This document shows, in pieces, positions 26,866 through 35,863 of a stretch of DNA of 64,000 bases (the first letter of the stretch is position 1; every line of letters begins with the position of its first letter). The stretch is from Bryobacterales bacterium. GTDB lineage: Bacteria > Acidobacteriota > Terriglobia > Bryobacterales > Bryobacteraceae. The DNA lies in NCBI GenBank assembly GCA_020847975.1, contig JADLBD010000211.1:1-64000 (forward strand). Reading direction: 5' to 3'. The notes beneath the pieces are model-generated. The model worked only from the letters and a program-made list of their open reading frames with translations, was not told where the DNA came from and searched no databases. The translations under genes were made by a program, and so were the position numbers.

Positions 26866-27222
26866 CTATTGCTCACTCCGGGCGGAACGCGGTTCGTGGT
26901 GAAAGACCAGCGCGGCGGCGGCCATGCAGGCAATGCCCAACACCACGGAGAGGGTTCCCGCCAGATCCGGAGTATTGGTGGCGGCGCTGTAACCGGACAG
27001 ATAGGCGGAGCGATAGATGAACAGAATGCTGAGTCCTATCAGCGGCGGGCCTGCCTGATGGATGCCACTGGCGGTGAATCGCATGGCGATGGCAGTGGCC
27101 AGCAGGGAGAACGCTACGGAAGTGGCGACGGTGGCAAGAAAGCTGTTGCCTTGAGTGCGCAAAATCAGCGCAGCGAGAAAGCTCACCCCGCCCATGATCA
27201 TGACAATTCGGCGCGTACTCAT
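26866..27222 (-). CDS. Small integral membrane protein
   Basis: A 118-residue protein with about four hydrophobic segments. I start it at the ATG at 27222 (MSTRRIVMIMGG), which gives a positive N-terminus followed by a helix, rather than at 27297, where the extension is unlike membrane protein sequence and overlaps the end of the upstream gene. No family recognised. It follows the NHL-repeat gene by 56 bases on the same strand. The ribosome binding site is weak. Confidence 0.55.
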   Translation of the reverse strand: MSTRRIVMIMGGVSFLAALILRTQGNSFLATVATSVAFSLLATAIAMRFTASGIHQAGPPLIGLSILFIYRSAYLSGYSAATNTPDLAGTLSVVLGIACMAAAALVFHHEPRSARSEQ

Positions 27223-27278
27223 AGGAATGACCCGCTTGAATTGTAGATCAGGTTGAGAGGAAAAGATAGAGTACGCCG

Positions 27279-28517
27279 TCAGCGTTTGGGTGGCCAAACG
27301 ACGCCCTGATCCTTCTTCGTCACCGGCGCTAGCCCCTTGTAGACGAACTTCTGCACGCGCTGTCCGTGATATGTCTCGGTGGTGAAGATATTCCCCTTGG
27401 AGTCCGTGGCAATGCTGTGGACGGCATAGAATTGCCCGGGCTGCCTGCCGCCGTCGCCGAAGGAGGTGAGTTCCGTCAACGTCTGGCGGTCCAGCACGTG
27501 GACCTTCATGTTCGAACCATCGGCGACGTAGAGATACCTCTGCTGGGGATCCTTCGACAGCGCGATGTCGAATACGGATCCATCCCCCAGGGTGTTCTTT
27601 TCAATGAACGATTCCTTGACGAACTTGCCGTCGGTCCGGAAGACCTGGATGCGGTCATTGGTGCGGTCGCACACGTATAGAAGTCCATCCTTGGCGAGAT
27701 CCACGCAGTGCACGGGCGTGCGGAACTGCTGGGCGGGGGGATCATTCGGATTGTAGGGCGGCAGTTGCGTGTCGTCGGGCTTGTGGCCGTAGGCTCCCCA
27801 ATGCCGTTTGTACTTGCCTGTGTCCGCGTCAAAGACGATCACGCGGCGGTTGCCGTAGCCATCGGCGACGTAGAGTTCGTTCGTCTTCGGGTCCACCAGC
27901 GTCTTGGCGGGCAGGCGCAGATTTTCGACATCGTTGCTGCCCTTACTCATGTTCGGCTTGCCGATCTGCATGAGGAACTTGCCGGACTGGGTGAACTTCA
28001 GCACCATGCTGTCGTGAACCGAGCCCGCGCCGGCCATCTTGCTCTCATCATGGGCGAGCGGAGCGGGCCGCGCGCCGCGGCCATTGCCGCCGATCCAGAC
28101 GTTGCCCTTGAAGTCGACGTCAATTCCGTGGTTCGATGCGGGCCACTCATAGCCTTGGCCCGGGCCGCCCCAGCTTCCGATGAGGTCCCCGTCTTCGTTG
28201 AACTCGAGGATCGGCGGCGCGGCGGCGCAGCAATCCGCGGCTCTCGGCTTCATGGTCAGGTACTGTTCCTTTGGATCGAGCGAGCCGGTACGGTGAATGA
28301 TCCAGATGTGGTCGTTGGAATCCGCGGCCACCCCGATCACGGACCCGATCACCCAATGATTGGGCAGCGGCTTGGGCCACATGGGGTCCACTTCGAACCG
28401 CGGCGCTTGAACCCCGGCCGCCTCCACCACGGCTCTCTTTTCGAGCAGATGGGAGCCCACGGCAAGCGCTCCAATGATTGCAACCAGACCAGCCCCGATA
28501 TAGTATGTCCGTTTCAT
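27279..28517 (-). CDS. Exported NHL-type six-bladed beta-propeller protein
   Basis: A 412-residue protein with an N-terminal hydrophobic anchor (about 5-24). The rest is a propeller with NHL-like repeats: NHGIDVDFKGNVWIGG, PKTNELYVADGYGNRRV, KDGLLYVCDRTNDRIQV and QRYLYVADGSNMKVHV. Related proteins are annotated as peptidyl-alpha-amidating lyase-like or NHL proteins; many are secreted and the catalytic function is usually unproven. A CCAAAPP segment (about 95-101) has a Cys pair. A strong ribosome binding site (GGAAGGGAAAAGG) precedes the ATG at 28517. The start codon overlaps that of the divergent HupE-like gene, so the two promoters must lie inside the opposite coding sequences. Confidence 0.8.
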   Translation of the reverse strand: MKRTYYIGAGLVAIIGALAVGSHLLEKRAVVEAAGVQAPRFEVDPMWPKPLPNHWVIGSVIGVAADSNDHIWIIHRTGSLDPKEQYLTMKPRAADCCAAAPPILEFNEDGDLIGSWGGPGQGYEWPASNHGIDVDFKGNVWIGGNGRGARPAPLAHDESKMAGAGSVHDSMVLKFTQSGKFLMQIGKPNMSKGSNDVENLRLPAKTLVDPKTNELYVADGYGNRRVIVFDADTGKYKRHWGAYGHKPDDTQLPPYNPNDPPAQQFRTPVHCVDLAKDGLLYVCDRTNDRIQVFRTDGKFVKESFIEKNTLGDGSVFDIALSKDPQQRYLYVADGSNMKVHVLDRQTLTELTSFGDGGRQPGQFYAVHSIATDSKGNIFTTETYHGQRVQKFVYKGLAPVTKKDQGVVWPPKR

Positions 28518-29892
28518 GCCTTTTCCCTTCCAGATCGGCGTAGGACATCATACACGATTCCCCCGCTCGAGGTTCACCGCCCTGGCGGCATGGTTGTTGC
28601 TCTCCGCCGCCACTGCCGCCGGGCACGATATACCGAGCGATGTCACCGTGCAACTGTTTCTCAAACCGGCGGGAAAGCAGATGCAGATATTGGTCCGTGT
28701 GCCGCTGAAGGCGATCCGCGACCTCGAGTTTCCGGAACAGGAAAACGGCTATTTGGATGTGGACAGGTTGACGCCGCGGCTGGCGGATGCGGCCACGCTG
28801 TGGCTGGCGCAGTTCCTCGAGATCCGGGAGGAAGGCCGCAAACTTGCCAGGCCAACAGTGACTGCGGCGCAGCTCTCTCTCGAATCGGACAGGTCGTTTG
28901 CGTCGTTCGAAGAGGCCTCGGCGCGCCTCTCCGCGCCCAGGCTGCCCAACAGTTCGAACGTTGTCTGGAATCAGTTGCTGCTGGACGTGCGGATGGAGTC
29001 GCCGATCGAGTCGGATACTTCTCATTTCGCGATCCGCCCCGGATTGCGGCATCTCGCCGCGCGCGTCCTCACCGTGGTGCGCTTCCTGCCCCCCGGCGGC
29101 GCCGTGCGCGCTTATGAATTCACCGGCGACCCGGGGCTGGCGCCGCTCGATCCCCGCTGGCATCAGGCAGCGGCGCGATTCGTGGAACTGGGCTTCTTCC
29201 ACATTCTGGACGGAACCGATCACCTGCTGTTCCTGCTGTGCCTGGTGATCCCGTTTCGCCGCTTCCGCCCGCTGGTCTGGGTGATTAGCGCATTCACCTT
29301 GGCCCACTCGATCACGCTGATCGGCTCGGCTTACAATCTTGCTCCGGACGGGCTCTGGTTTCCGCCGCTGGTGGAAACGCTCATCGCGGCCTCCATCGTG
29401 TACATGGGTCTCGAGAACATCGCCGGAGGGATCACCATGCGGCGGCGCTGGATGATGGCCTTCGGCTTCGGTCTTGTGCATGGATTCGGCTTTTCCTTTG
29501 CCCTGAAGGAATCGCTACAGTTCGCGGGGCGCCATCTGCTGACCTCGCTCGTTTCCTTCAACATCGGCGTCGAGATCGGGCAGTTGCTGGTGCTGGCGCT
29601 TTGCATACCGGCCCTGGAACTGCTGTTTCGTTTCGTGGTTGCCGAACGGATGGGCAGCATCATTCTCTCGGCCCTGGTGGCTCACACGGCATGGCACTGG
29701 ATGACCGAACGCGCCGATCGCTTGCGTCAGTTCTCCCTGGAGTGGCCGCCGGCCGATGCGGCGCTGATGGCCGCGGCTATGCGCTGGGCGATGTGGCTCC
29801 TGATCGCGGGCGGCGCCTTGTGGCTGGTCACCCGCCTGATTCGCCACCGCGCCGCCAGAGGTGAGCGAAGCGATGCCGCCGAAATGGGATGA
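28516..29892 (+). CDS. HupE/UreJ-like membrane protein
   Basis: A 458-residue protein. After a possible signal peptide (about 1-36, ending TAAGHD) comes an extracytoplasmic domain of about 180 residues, then about six to seven membrane helices starting with FHILDGTDHLLFLL, the signature of the HupE/UreJ_2 family. HupE and UreJ are nickel or cobalt permeases or hydrogenase accessory proteins; long-N-terminus members in Acidobacteria have no assigned function. The ATG at 28516 is the only in-frame standard start after a stop at 28501, but it lacks a ribosome binding site. A hypF gene lies downstream, which agrees with a nickel or hydrogenase link but is not proof. Confidence 0.72.
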   Translation: MPFPFQIGVGHHTRFPRSRFTALAAWLLLSAATAAGHDIPSDVTVQLFLKPAGKQMQILVRVPLKAIRDLEFPEQENGYLDVDRLTPRLADAATLWLAQFLEIREEGRKLARPTVTAAQLSLESDRSFASFEEASARLSAPRLPNSSNVVWNQLLLDVRMESPIESDTSHFAIRPGLRHLAARVLTVVRFLPPGGAVRAYEFTGDPGLAPLDPRWHQAAARFVELGFFHILDGTDHLLFLLCLVIPFRRFRPLVWVISAFTLAHSITLIGSAYNLAPDGLWFPPLVETLIAASIVYMGLENIAGGITMRRRWMMAFGFGLVHGFGFSFALKESLQFAGRHLLTSLVSFNIGVEIGQLLVLALCIPALELLFRFVVAERMGSIILSALVAHTAWHWMTERADRLRQFSLEWPPADAALMAAAMRWAMWLLIAGGALWLVTRLIRHRAARGERSDAAEMG

Positions 29893-30046
29893 GCCATCCG
29901 GTGTCCCTTCTCCGGAAGGCCCGATATACACCTTCGGCGCGATTCTCCTTTCCCAAAGCCCAAATTAAACTGGAGATAAAGTTACACATATGGCTCGCTT
30001 CGGTCTCCAGGGAAGTTCAGGGGCGACAGATGAAAGGAGTTGACTG

Positions 30047-30559
30047 ATGCTTCGACGAAGTGTACCAGGAAGAAGTCTGGCTGTAGGGACGTCACTGCTG
30101 CTGTCGGGTTTCCTGTTCCTCGCGCAAGCCGAGACCTCCGGTAAGACGCAGGGTGAGAAGTTCCAAGCCGGGACGCGGTTTCAGAGTATTTGTAAGGACG
30201 CTTCCAACGTTCAGACCGCCGCTGCCAGCCTCACCAGGTTGACACGGGATTCCAGCTCAAAATGGGCCGACTACGACAAGAAGTGGAACGAGATCAAGCC
30301 CTCCGTGGAAGACATGAACATGAAACTCGCGGAGATCGAGGCGATGAAGTCTTCGCTGTCGCCGTCCGAGGTGAAGGCGCTGAACAAGAGCATGGTGCTC
30401 ATCAAGGATCTCGCGGGCAATACGCATGAGATTCGAATGCAATTGGATATGTCGTCCAAACAACTGAATGAGCTGCTGATCCGCAGTTTTTCGCGCAACA
30501 TGGTGCAAAAATCGGAGACGCTCGAGAAGTTGACGGCCAAGGCAAGTAAGACCTCCTAA
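30047..30559 (+). CDS. Exported helical hypothetical protein
   Basis: A 170-residue protein with a signal peptide (about 1-29, cleavage near AQAE). The mature part is largely helical and Lys/Ser-rich; no cysteine-based heme or metal motif is visible, and one Cys (about residue 49) may be free. I do not recognise a family. The ribosome binding site AAAGGAG lies six bases before the ATG. The 154 bases upstream contain a long inverted repeat (29970-29976 with 30004-30010, CTGGAGA/TCTCCAG, 27-base loop). It lies between the HupE-like gene and hypF in the same orientation. Confidence 0.65.
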   Translation: MLRRSVPGRSLAVGTSLLLSGFLFLAQAETSGKTQGEKFQAGTRFQSICKDASNVQTAAASLTRLTRDSSSKWADYDKKWNEIKPSVEDMNMKLAEIEAMKSSLSPSEVKALNKSMVLIKDLAGNTHEIRMQLDMSSKQLNELLIRSFSRNMVQKSETLEKLTAKASKTS

Positions 30560-30631
30560 GGCGCGTTCGCGCTCAACCGGTAAGCGTGTTGGGCTACGAT
30601 GGCGGAGAGAGGAGAGCGCCGCCCAGGATTG

Positions 30632-32887
30632 ATGCGTTCCGCCTGTTCCATTCGCGTTCGCGGCATTGTGCAAGGGGTTGGATTTCGCCCCTTTGTGTTC
30701 CGGCTCGCGCGAGCGCGATCCCTGGCAGGCTGGGTGCTCAACGGACCGCAGGGCGTTGAGATCCACGTCGAGGGCGGTGAAGCGGCGCTGGCCGAATTCA
30801 TTCGCGAGGTCGAGACGCAGGCACCTCCCGCAGCCAGGGTGGCGAGCATTGAAGTAATGCGCGCCGAAGCACAGGGGCTGCGGGAGTTCACCATTCACGA
30901 AAGTTCACAAGCTGCCCTCCCCACCGTTCGCATCACGCCCGATCTTCCCGTCTGCGAAGCATGCCTCGAAGAGCTGTTTTCCAGCGGCCAGCCTCGATCC
31001 GGCTATCCCTACATCAACTGCACCAACTGCGGCCCGCGCTACACCGTGATCCAACGGCTTCCATACGACCGGCCCAACACGTCCATGAGCCCCTGGCCCA
31101 TGGACGCCTACTGCGCCGCACAATATCAGGATCCTTCCGACCGCCGTTTCCACGCACAACCAATTGCCTGCCATCACTGCGGGCCGCACTATTATTTTTC
31201 GCGCGGGAGCGAGGTCATAAAAGAGGAAGGCGCCGCCATCTCCGCCGCGGTCCGGCTGTTGGGCGAAGGTTCGATCATCGCCGTCAAGGGAATCGGCGGA
31301 TATCATCTGGCCTGCGATGCAGGGAACATGCAGGCCGTAGGCGGGCTGAGGAAGCGCAAGTACCGTAAGGAAAAGCCATTCGCCCTGATGACCCGGGACT
31401 TGGCAGCGGCGAAGAAGCTGGTGCGGCTTGCTCCGGAAACGGAAATGCTCCTCGAATCCGCGGCGCGTCCCATCGTACTGGCTCCGGCGTCGGTGGAACT
31501 CGAGGATGTCGCGCCAGACAGCGACGAACTGGGAGTCATGCTGCCGTACACGCCGTTACACCATCTGCTATTCGCGAGCGGAGCACCCGAAGTGTTGGTG
31601 ATGACCAGCGCAAACCGCTCGAGTGAACCCATCGCCTACCGGAATGAGGAGGCGCTCGAGGCACTAAGCGGCATTGCGGACGGCTTCCTCATCGGAGAAC
31701 GGCCAATCGTCCGCCGTGTGGACGATTCCGTCGTCCGGCAAAGCCCGTTCGGTCCGGTCATACTCCGCCGCAGCCGCGGCTACGCTCCCGCCGCGGCGGC
31801 AAGCCTGCCGGCGCAGCGGCCCATTCTTGCCGCCGGCGCCGACCTGAAGAACTCCGTGACGCTCGTCGTGGAAGGGCAGGCATTCGTCAGCCAGCACATC
31901 GGCGATCTGGATCATTACGAATGCCTGCGGGCATTCGAAGAGACCATCCGCGACCTCGTTTCGATGTATCAAGTCGATTGGAAAAACCTCACCATCGCTC
32001 ATGACTTGCATCCGGAGTATTTTTCCACGACGGCCGCGTCGCGCCTGAAGGGATGGAATACGGTAGGCGTGCAGCATCATCGCGCGCACATCGCCAGCGT
32101 CCTTGCCGAACGAGGGGAACTACACAAACACGTGCTGGGCGTGGCTTTCGACGGCACCGGCTACGGCGACGACGGCGCCATCTGGGGCGGCGAGTTCTTT
32201 GCGGGAAGCGTCGCTTCCGGATTGGAGCGTGTCGCGCACCTGCGCCCGGCGATGCTGCCGGGAGGCGACGCCGCCGCAAGGTTCCCTGTCCAGGCAGCGG
32301 CGGGATTCCTGACACAGATCGAGCACCTGCCGGACCTCGGCGCCGCGCCCTTTCACTTCCCTTCCCGCTTCGCTCATTCCGTTGCGCTGGCGCGGAAAGG
32401 ATTCCGCGCCTTCCCGACAACTTCGATGGGACGGCTGTTCGATACGGCCGCGGCTATGCTCGGCTTCACGCGCGAATCCACGTACGAAGGTCAGGCCGCC
32501 ATGTGGCTGGAGCATCTTGCGCGCGGAGCGAACGCCGAAGGGCAATATCCGTTCCCGTTCGACGGTCGCCAATTGGATTTCCGTCCGCTGCTTGGGGCCA
32601 TCCTGCAAGACCGCCTGAGCGGACGCCCCCTCGCTCCGATTGCGCGCGCTTTCCAAAGAGCGATTGCGCAAGGCCTGTGCGATGCCGCCCTGGCTCTATG
32701 CGCGCCGCGCAAGCTTGATACCGTGGTTCTCTCGGGAGGCGTCTTTCAAAACAATCTTCTGCTCGAGGACATTCGCGAAATTCTGAGCGGCGAAGCTCTC
32801 GAGGTATGGATCAACCACGCAGTTCCGCCCAATGACGGAGGCATCAGCCTGGGACAGGCCGCGCTGGCTACCATGGTTTCCGGGTAA
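30632..32887 (+). CDS. hypF: Carbamoyltransferase HypF, [NiFe]-hydrogenase maturation
   Basis: A 751-residue HypF with the full four-part architecture: acylphosphatase domain (about 5-92, GIVQGVGFRPF), zinc-finger region (108-183), YrdC-like domain (about 195-375) and Kae1-like carbamoyltransferase domain (about 385-745, with AFDGTGYGDDG and VVLSGGVFQNNLL). HypF uses carbamoyl phosphate and ATP to make the carbamoyl adenylate for the cyanide ligands of the NiFe site. The eight zinc cysteines follow C-x2-C-x18-C-x2-C-x24-C-x2-C-x18-C-x2-C, but position 158, the fifth Cys, is Asp (codon at 31103-31105). The start at 30632 has AGGA upstream; an ATG at 30599 would add 11 residues. No hypABCDE or hydrogenase subunit is in the window. 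Confidence 0.93.
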   Translation: MRSACSIRVRGIVQGVGFRPFVFRLARARSLAGWVLNGPQGVEIHVEGGEAALAEFIREVETQAPPAARVASIEVMRAEAQGLREFTIHESSQAALPTVRITPDLPVCEACLEELFSSGQPRSGYPYINCTNCGPRYTVIQRLPYDRPNTSMSPWPMDAYCAAQYQDPSDRRFHAQPIACHHCGPHYYFSRGSEVIKEEGAAISAAVRLLGEGSIIAVKGIGGYHLACDAGNMQAVGGLRKRKYRKEKPFALMTRDLAAAKKLVRLAPETEMLLESAARPIVLAPASVELEDVAPDSDELGVMLPYTPLHHLLFASGAPEVLVMTSANRSSEPIAYRNEEALEALSGIADGFLIGERPIVRRVDDSVVRQSPFGPVILRRSRGYAPAAAASLPAQRPILAAGADLKNSVTLVVEGQAFVSQHIGDLDHYECLRAFEETIRDLVSMYQVDWKNLTIAHDLHPEYFSTTAASRLKGWNTVGVQHHRAHIASVLAERGELHKHVLGVAFDGTGYGDDGAIWGGEFFAGSVASGLERVAHLRPAMLPGGDAAARFPVQAAAGFLTQIEHLPDLGAAPFHFPSRFAHSVALARKGFRAFPTTSMGRLFDTAAAMLGFTRESTYEGQAAMWLEHLARGANAEGQYPFPFDGRQLDFRPLLGAILQDRLSGRPLAPIARAFQRAIAQGLCDAALALCAPRKLDTVVLSGGVFQNNLLLEDIREILSGEALEVWINHAVPPNDGGISLGQAALATMVSG

Positions 32888-32999
32888 GGCGGCTCAGCCG
32901 GCGCGTTCCACCCGAACCGTGCGGCCCTTCAGCGTGCCGCAAGCGCGCCGGGCGGGGACGTTCCTCATAGGCCTTTTGTTAAGCTTGTACCGAATCTTT

Positions 33000-34217
33000 A
33001 TGAGCACGAGGCTCGCACACTCCAATCGAGTTGTGTTCACGGTCGTGGAATACAACCCGCCTCGTCCAGGGCGCCGCCTGAGTCGACTGAAGCCTTTATG
33101 GGGGCATTTTCCGGTTGTCGCCGCATTGGCGCTCGTCTGGGTCCAGGGAATTGTCTTTCCCCAGACCAATCATCGTGGAAAGGCGAGGCCCGCCACCGGC
33201 AAAGAGATCTTCCTCGCCACCTGCGCCGGATGCCATGGTCCGGACGGAAAGGGAATGCCAAAGGAGACCCTTGGATTCGAGCGCCCAAAAACGTTCCCCG
33301 ATTTCACCGATTGCAACTCCACCACCCGTGAGCCTGACGAGGATTGGAAGGCGATCATCCACTACGGGGGTCCGGCCAGGGGATTTTCCGAGATCATGCC
33401 ATCCTTCACGGAGTTGCTGACGGACGAAGAGATCGAGAAGGTGGTGAAACACTTGAGAAGCTTCTGCACCGAGCGCAACTGGCCGAGGGGGGAACTCAAC
33501 CTTCCCCGCGCGCTGGTCACCGAAAAAGCCTTCCCCGAGGACGAAGCGGTGGTGCAGACAAACATCGCCACGAAGAGCGGCTACGGGGCATCCAACCTGC
33601 TGGTTTACGAACGCCGGTTCGGGTTGGGCAACCAGTTCGAAGTGGACGTTCCCTTCGAGTATTCCCATGAACCCGGTCACGCCTGGCTGGGAGGGATTGG
33701 AGACGTGACACTCGGTTACAAGCGCATGGTCGCCAGCAGTATCCGCACCGGCTCGATTTTCAGTCTCTCCGGCGAGGCCACGCTGCCCACCGGCAATCGA
33801 GCAAGAGGGTTTGGAAGCGGATCCACTGTATTTGAGGGCTTCGGCGCGTTCGGTCAAATGCTGCCCAGGCATTCCTTCGTGCAATTCCAGAGCGGCGTCG
33901 AAGTGCCGGTACGAAGCGACGTGTCGAAAGCGGTGTTCGCGCGCACCGCGCTCGGCACTACCTTTACGCAAGGACATCTCGGCCGGCTCTGGACGCCGAT
34001 GGTCGAGTTCGTTGCGGACCGCGATCTGGTAACCGGAGAGAAGACGAACTGGGATGTGGTTCCCGAACTCCAGGTGACGCTCAGCAAGCGCCAGCATATC
34101 CGCGCCAATTTCGGCGTTTCCATCCCCGCGAACAACACCGCCACGCGCTCCCCGCAAGTGATGTTCTATCTCCTCTGGGATTGGTTTGACGGCGGACTGC
34201 GGGAAGGATGGAGGTAG
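33000..34217 (+). CDS. Cytochrome c domain fused to predicted outer-membrane beta-barrel
   Basis: A 405-residue protein. A hydrophobic segment (about 38-52) is the likely signal peptide of a long N-terminus, so the true start may be later than the ATG at 33000, which lacks a ribosome binding site. Residues about 62-160 are a class I cytochrome c domain with CAGCH (C75, C78, H79) and a likely Met ligand in EIMPSF near residue 130. Residues about 175-405 are rich in alternating strands with aromatic girdle residues and match the phenol-degradation-type transporter (PF13557-like) barrel style. The next gene, a pentaheme cytochrome, begins four bases after the stop. A role in moving electrons across or onto the outer membrane is inference. 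Confidence 0.75.
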   Translation: MSTRLAHSNRVVFTVVEYNPPRPGRRLSRLKPLWGHFPVVAALALVWVQGIVFPQTNHRGKARPATGKEIFLATCAGCHGPDGKGMPKETLGFERPKTFPDFTDCNSTTREPDEDWKAIIHYGGPARGFSEIMPSFTELLTDEEIEKVVKHLRSFCTERNWPRGELNLPRALVTEKAFPEDEAVVQTNIATKSGYGASNLLVYERRFGLGNQFEVDVPFEYSHEPGHAWLGGIGDVTLGYKRMVASSIRTGSIFSLSGEATLPTGNRARGFGSGSTVFEGFGAFGQMLPRHSFVQFQSGVEVPVRSDVSKAVFARTALGTTFTQGHLGRLWTPMVEFVADRDLVTGEKTNWDVVPELQVTLSKRQHIRANFGVSIPANNTATRSPQVMFYLLWDWFDGGLREGWR

Positions 34218-34221
34218 CACG

Positions 34222-35838
34222 ATGCGAGCGAGCCACTCTCTCCGCCGACTCCTGTTTGCAGCGCTGCTGCCGGCCTCGCTTTGCGCTGCCAGGGATCCCC
34301 GCAAAGCCGCTCATCTTTTCCAGACATCGGACCGCTGCATGGCCTGTCACAACGGCCTGGCGACATCTTCCGGCGAAGACATCTCGATCGGCTTCGACTG
34401 GCGGGCGACGATAATGGCGAACTCCTCTCGCGATCCATACTGGCAATCCGGAGTGCGGAGGGAAATCACGGACCATCCGGAATCCCGCGCCGCCATTGAA
34501 GACGAGTGTTCCATCTGCCACATGCCGATGGCGCGCTACGAATCCAAGCAACTCGGCCGGGAGGGGCAAATATTCGCCCATCTTCCCTTCGACTCCACGA
34601 AGCCCGGCGACCGCCTGGCGGAGGACGGCGTGTCTTGCTCCCTTTGTCATCAAATCGGCAAGAGCAACTTCGGCAAACGCGAGAGCTTCATCGGTGGATT
34701 TATCCTCGATGGGCCCAACGCCGATGGCCAGCGCGTGGAATATGGTCCCTTCGAGATCGACAAAGGACACACGCGGGTGATGAGGACCTCCACCGGCGGC
34801 TTCCGCCCGACCGAGGCGAAGCACATCCGTCAATCGGAACTGTGCGCCACCTGCCACACGCTTTATACGAAAGCGCTCGGCCCCGGCGGCAAGGTCATCG
34901 GCGAACTGCCGGAACAGGCGCCCTATCAGGAATGGCTGCACAGCGATTACCGCGAAAAGCAAAGCTGCCAATCCTGCCACATGCCGGTTGTGAAGGAGGA
35001 TGTCCGCATCACGAACGTGTTGGGCGAACCGCGTCAGGGCATGTCGCGGCATGTATTCGTGGGCGGCAATTTTTTCATCCTCGGTATCCTCAACCGGTAT
35101 CGCAATGAATTGAGCGTGGGAGCCGAGCCTCAGGAACTTACCGCGGCCGTGGAACGCACAGCCGCTTTTCTGCAGTCGCAAACCGCCCGCGTTGCCATCG
35201 ACCATGCCGAAGTCCGCGACGGCCGTCTGCTGGCGGACATATCTGTTGAAAACCTCGGCGGACACAAACTGCCCACCGCCTACCCGTCGCGCCGGGTCTG
35301 GCTGCATTTCGTAGTTCGCGACCGCAACCACCGGCCTGTCTTCGAGTCGGGGGCGCTGACTCCCCAGGGTTCGATCGCCGGGAACGCAAACGATGCGGAC
35401 CCTGGACAGTACGAGCCTCACTATACGGAGATCACCGCGAGCGATCAGGTTCAGATTTACGAATCGATCATGGCGGACCAGGCCGGCTCCCTTACTACTG
35501 CGCTGCTCTCCGCGGTCCGCTACGTGAAGGATAACCGCCTTCTGCCGCACGGCTTTGAAAAGGGCGATGCCTCCCCGGATATTGCCGTGGTGGGCGGAGC
35601 TTCAAGCGATGAGAACTTCAGCGGAGCGGGAGACCGGGTCCGCTATTCGGTGGCCCTCGGCGCCAGTCAGGGTCCGTACATCATCGAGGCCGAACTGTAT
35701 TTCCAGCCCATCTCCTACCGCTGGGCCGCCAATCTTCGCAAGTACGATACGGCGGAAACCCGGCGGTTCAACGGTTACTACGACTCGATGTCGTCCACCT
35801 CGGCGATCGTGCTGGCACGCGCGGCTGTCGCCCGATGA
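34222..35838 (+). CDS. Exported pentaheme cytochrome c
   Basis: A 538-residue protein with a signal peptide (about 1-22) and five CxxCH heme sites at residues 39-43 (CMACH), 96-100 (CSICH), 139-143 (CSLCH), 208-212 (CATCH) and 249-253 (CQSCH). The C-terminal half (about 290-538) has no heme motif and looks like a beta-rich domain with VENLGGHKLPTAYPSRR near residue 350, a segment known from other multiheme proteins. The heme half recalls NrfB/cytochrome c554-type chains. It starts four bases after the cytochrome c/barrel gene with GGAGG-like sequence upstream, so the two are co-expressed. An electron-transfer role outside the cytoplasm is well supported; the terminal acceptor is unknown. Confidence 0.85.
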   Translation: MRASHSLRRLLFAALLPASLCAARDPRKAAHLFQTSDRCMACHNGLATSSGEDISIGFDWRATIMANSSRDPYWQSGVRREITDHPESRAAIEDECSICHMPMARYESKQLGREGQIFAHLPFDSTKPGDRLAEDGVSCSLCHQIGKSNFGKRESFIGGFILDGPNADGQRVEYGPFEIDKGHTRVMRTSTGGFRPTEAKHIRQSELCATCHTLYTKALGPGGKVIGELPEQAPYQEWLHSDYREKQSCQSCHMPVVKEDVRITNVLGEPRQGMSRHVFVGGNFFILGILNRYRNELSVGAEPQELTAAVERTAAFLQSQTARVAIDHAEVRDGRLLADISVENLGGHKLPTAYPSRRVWLHFVVRDRNHRPVFESGALTPQGSIAGNANDADPGQYEPHYTEITASDQVQIYESIMADQAGSLTTALLSAVRYVKDNRLLPHGFEKGDASPDIAVVGGASSDENFSGAGDRVRYSVALGASQGPYIIEAELYFQPISYRWAANLRKYDTAETRRFNGYYDSMSSTSAIVLARAAVAR

Positions 35839-35863
35839 CCATTCGGCCCGGAGCGGGAGGGCG

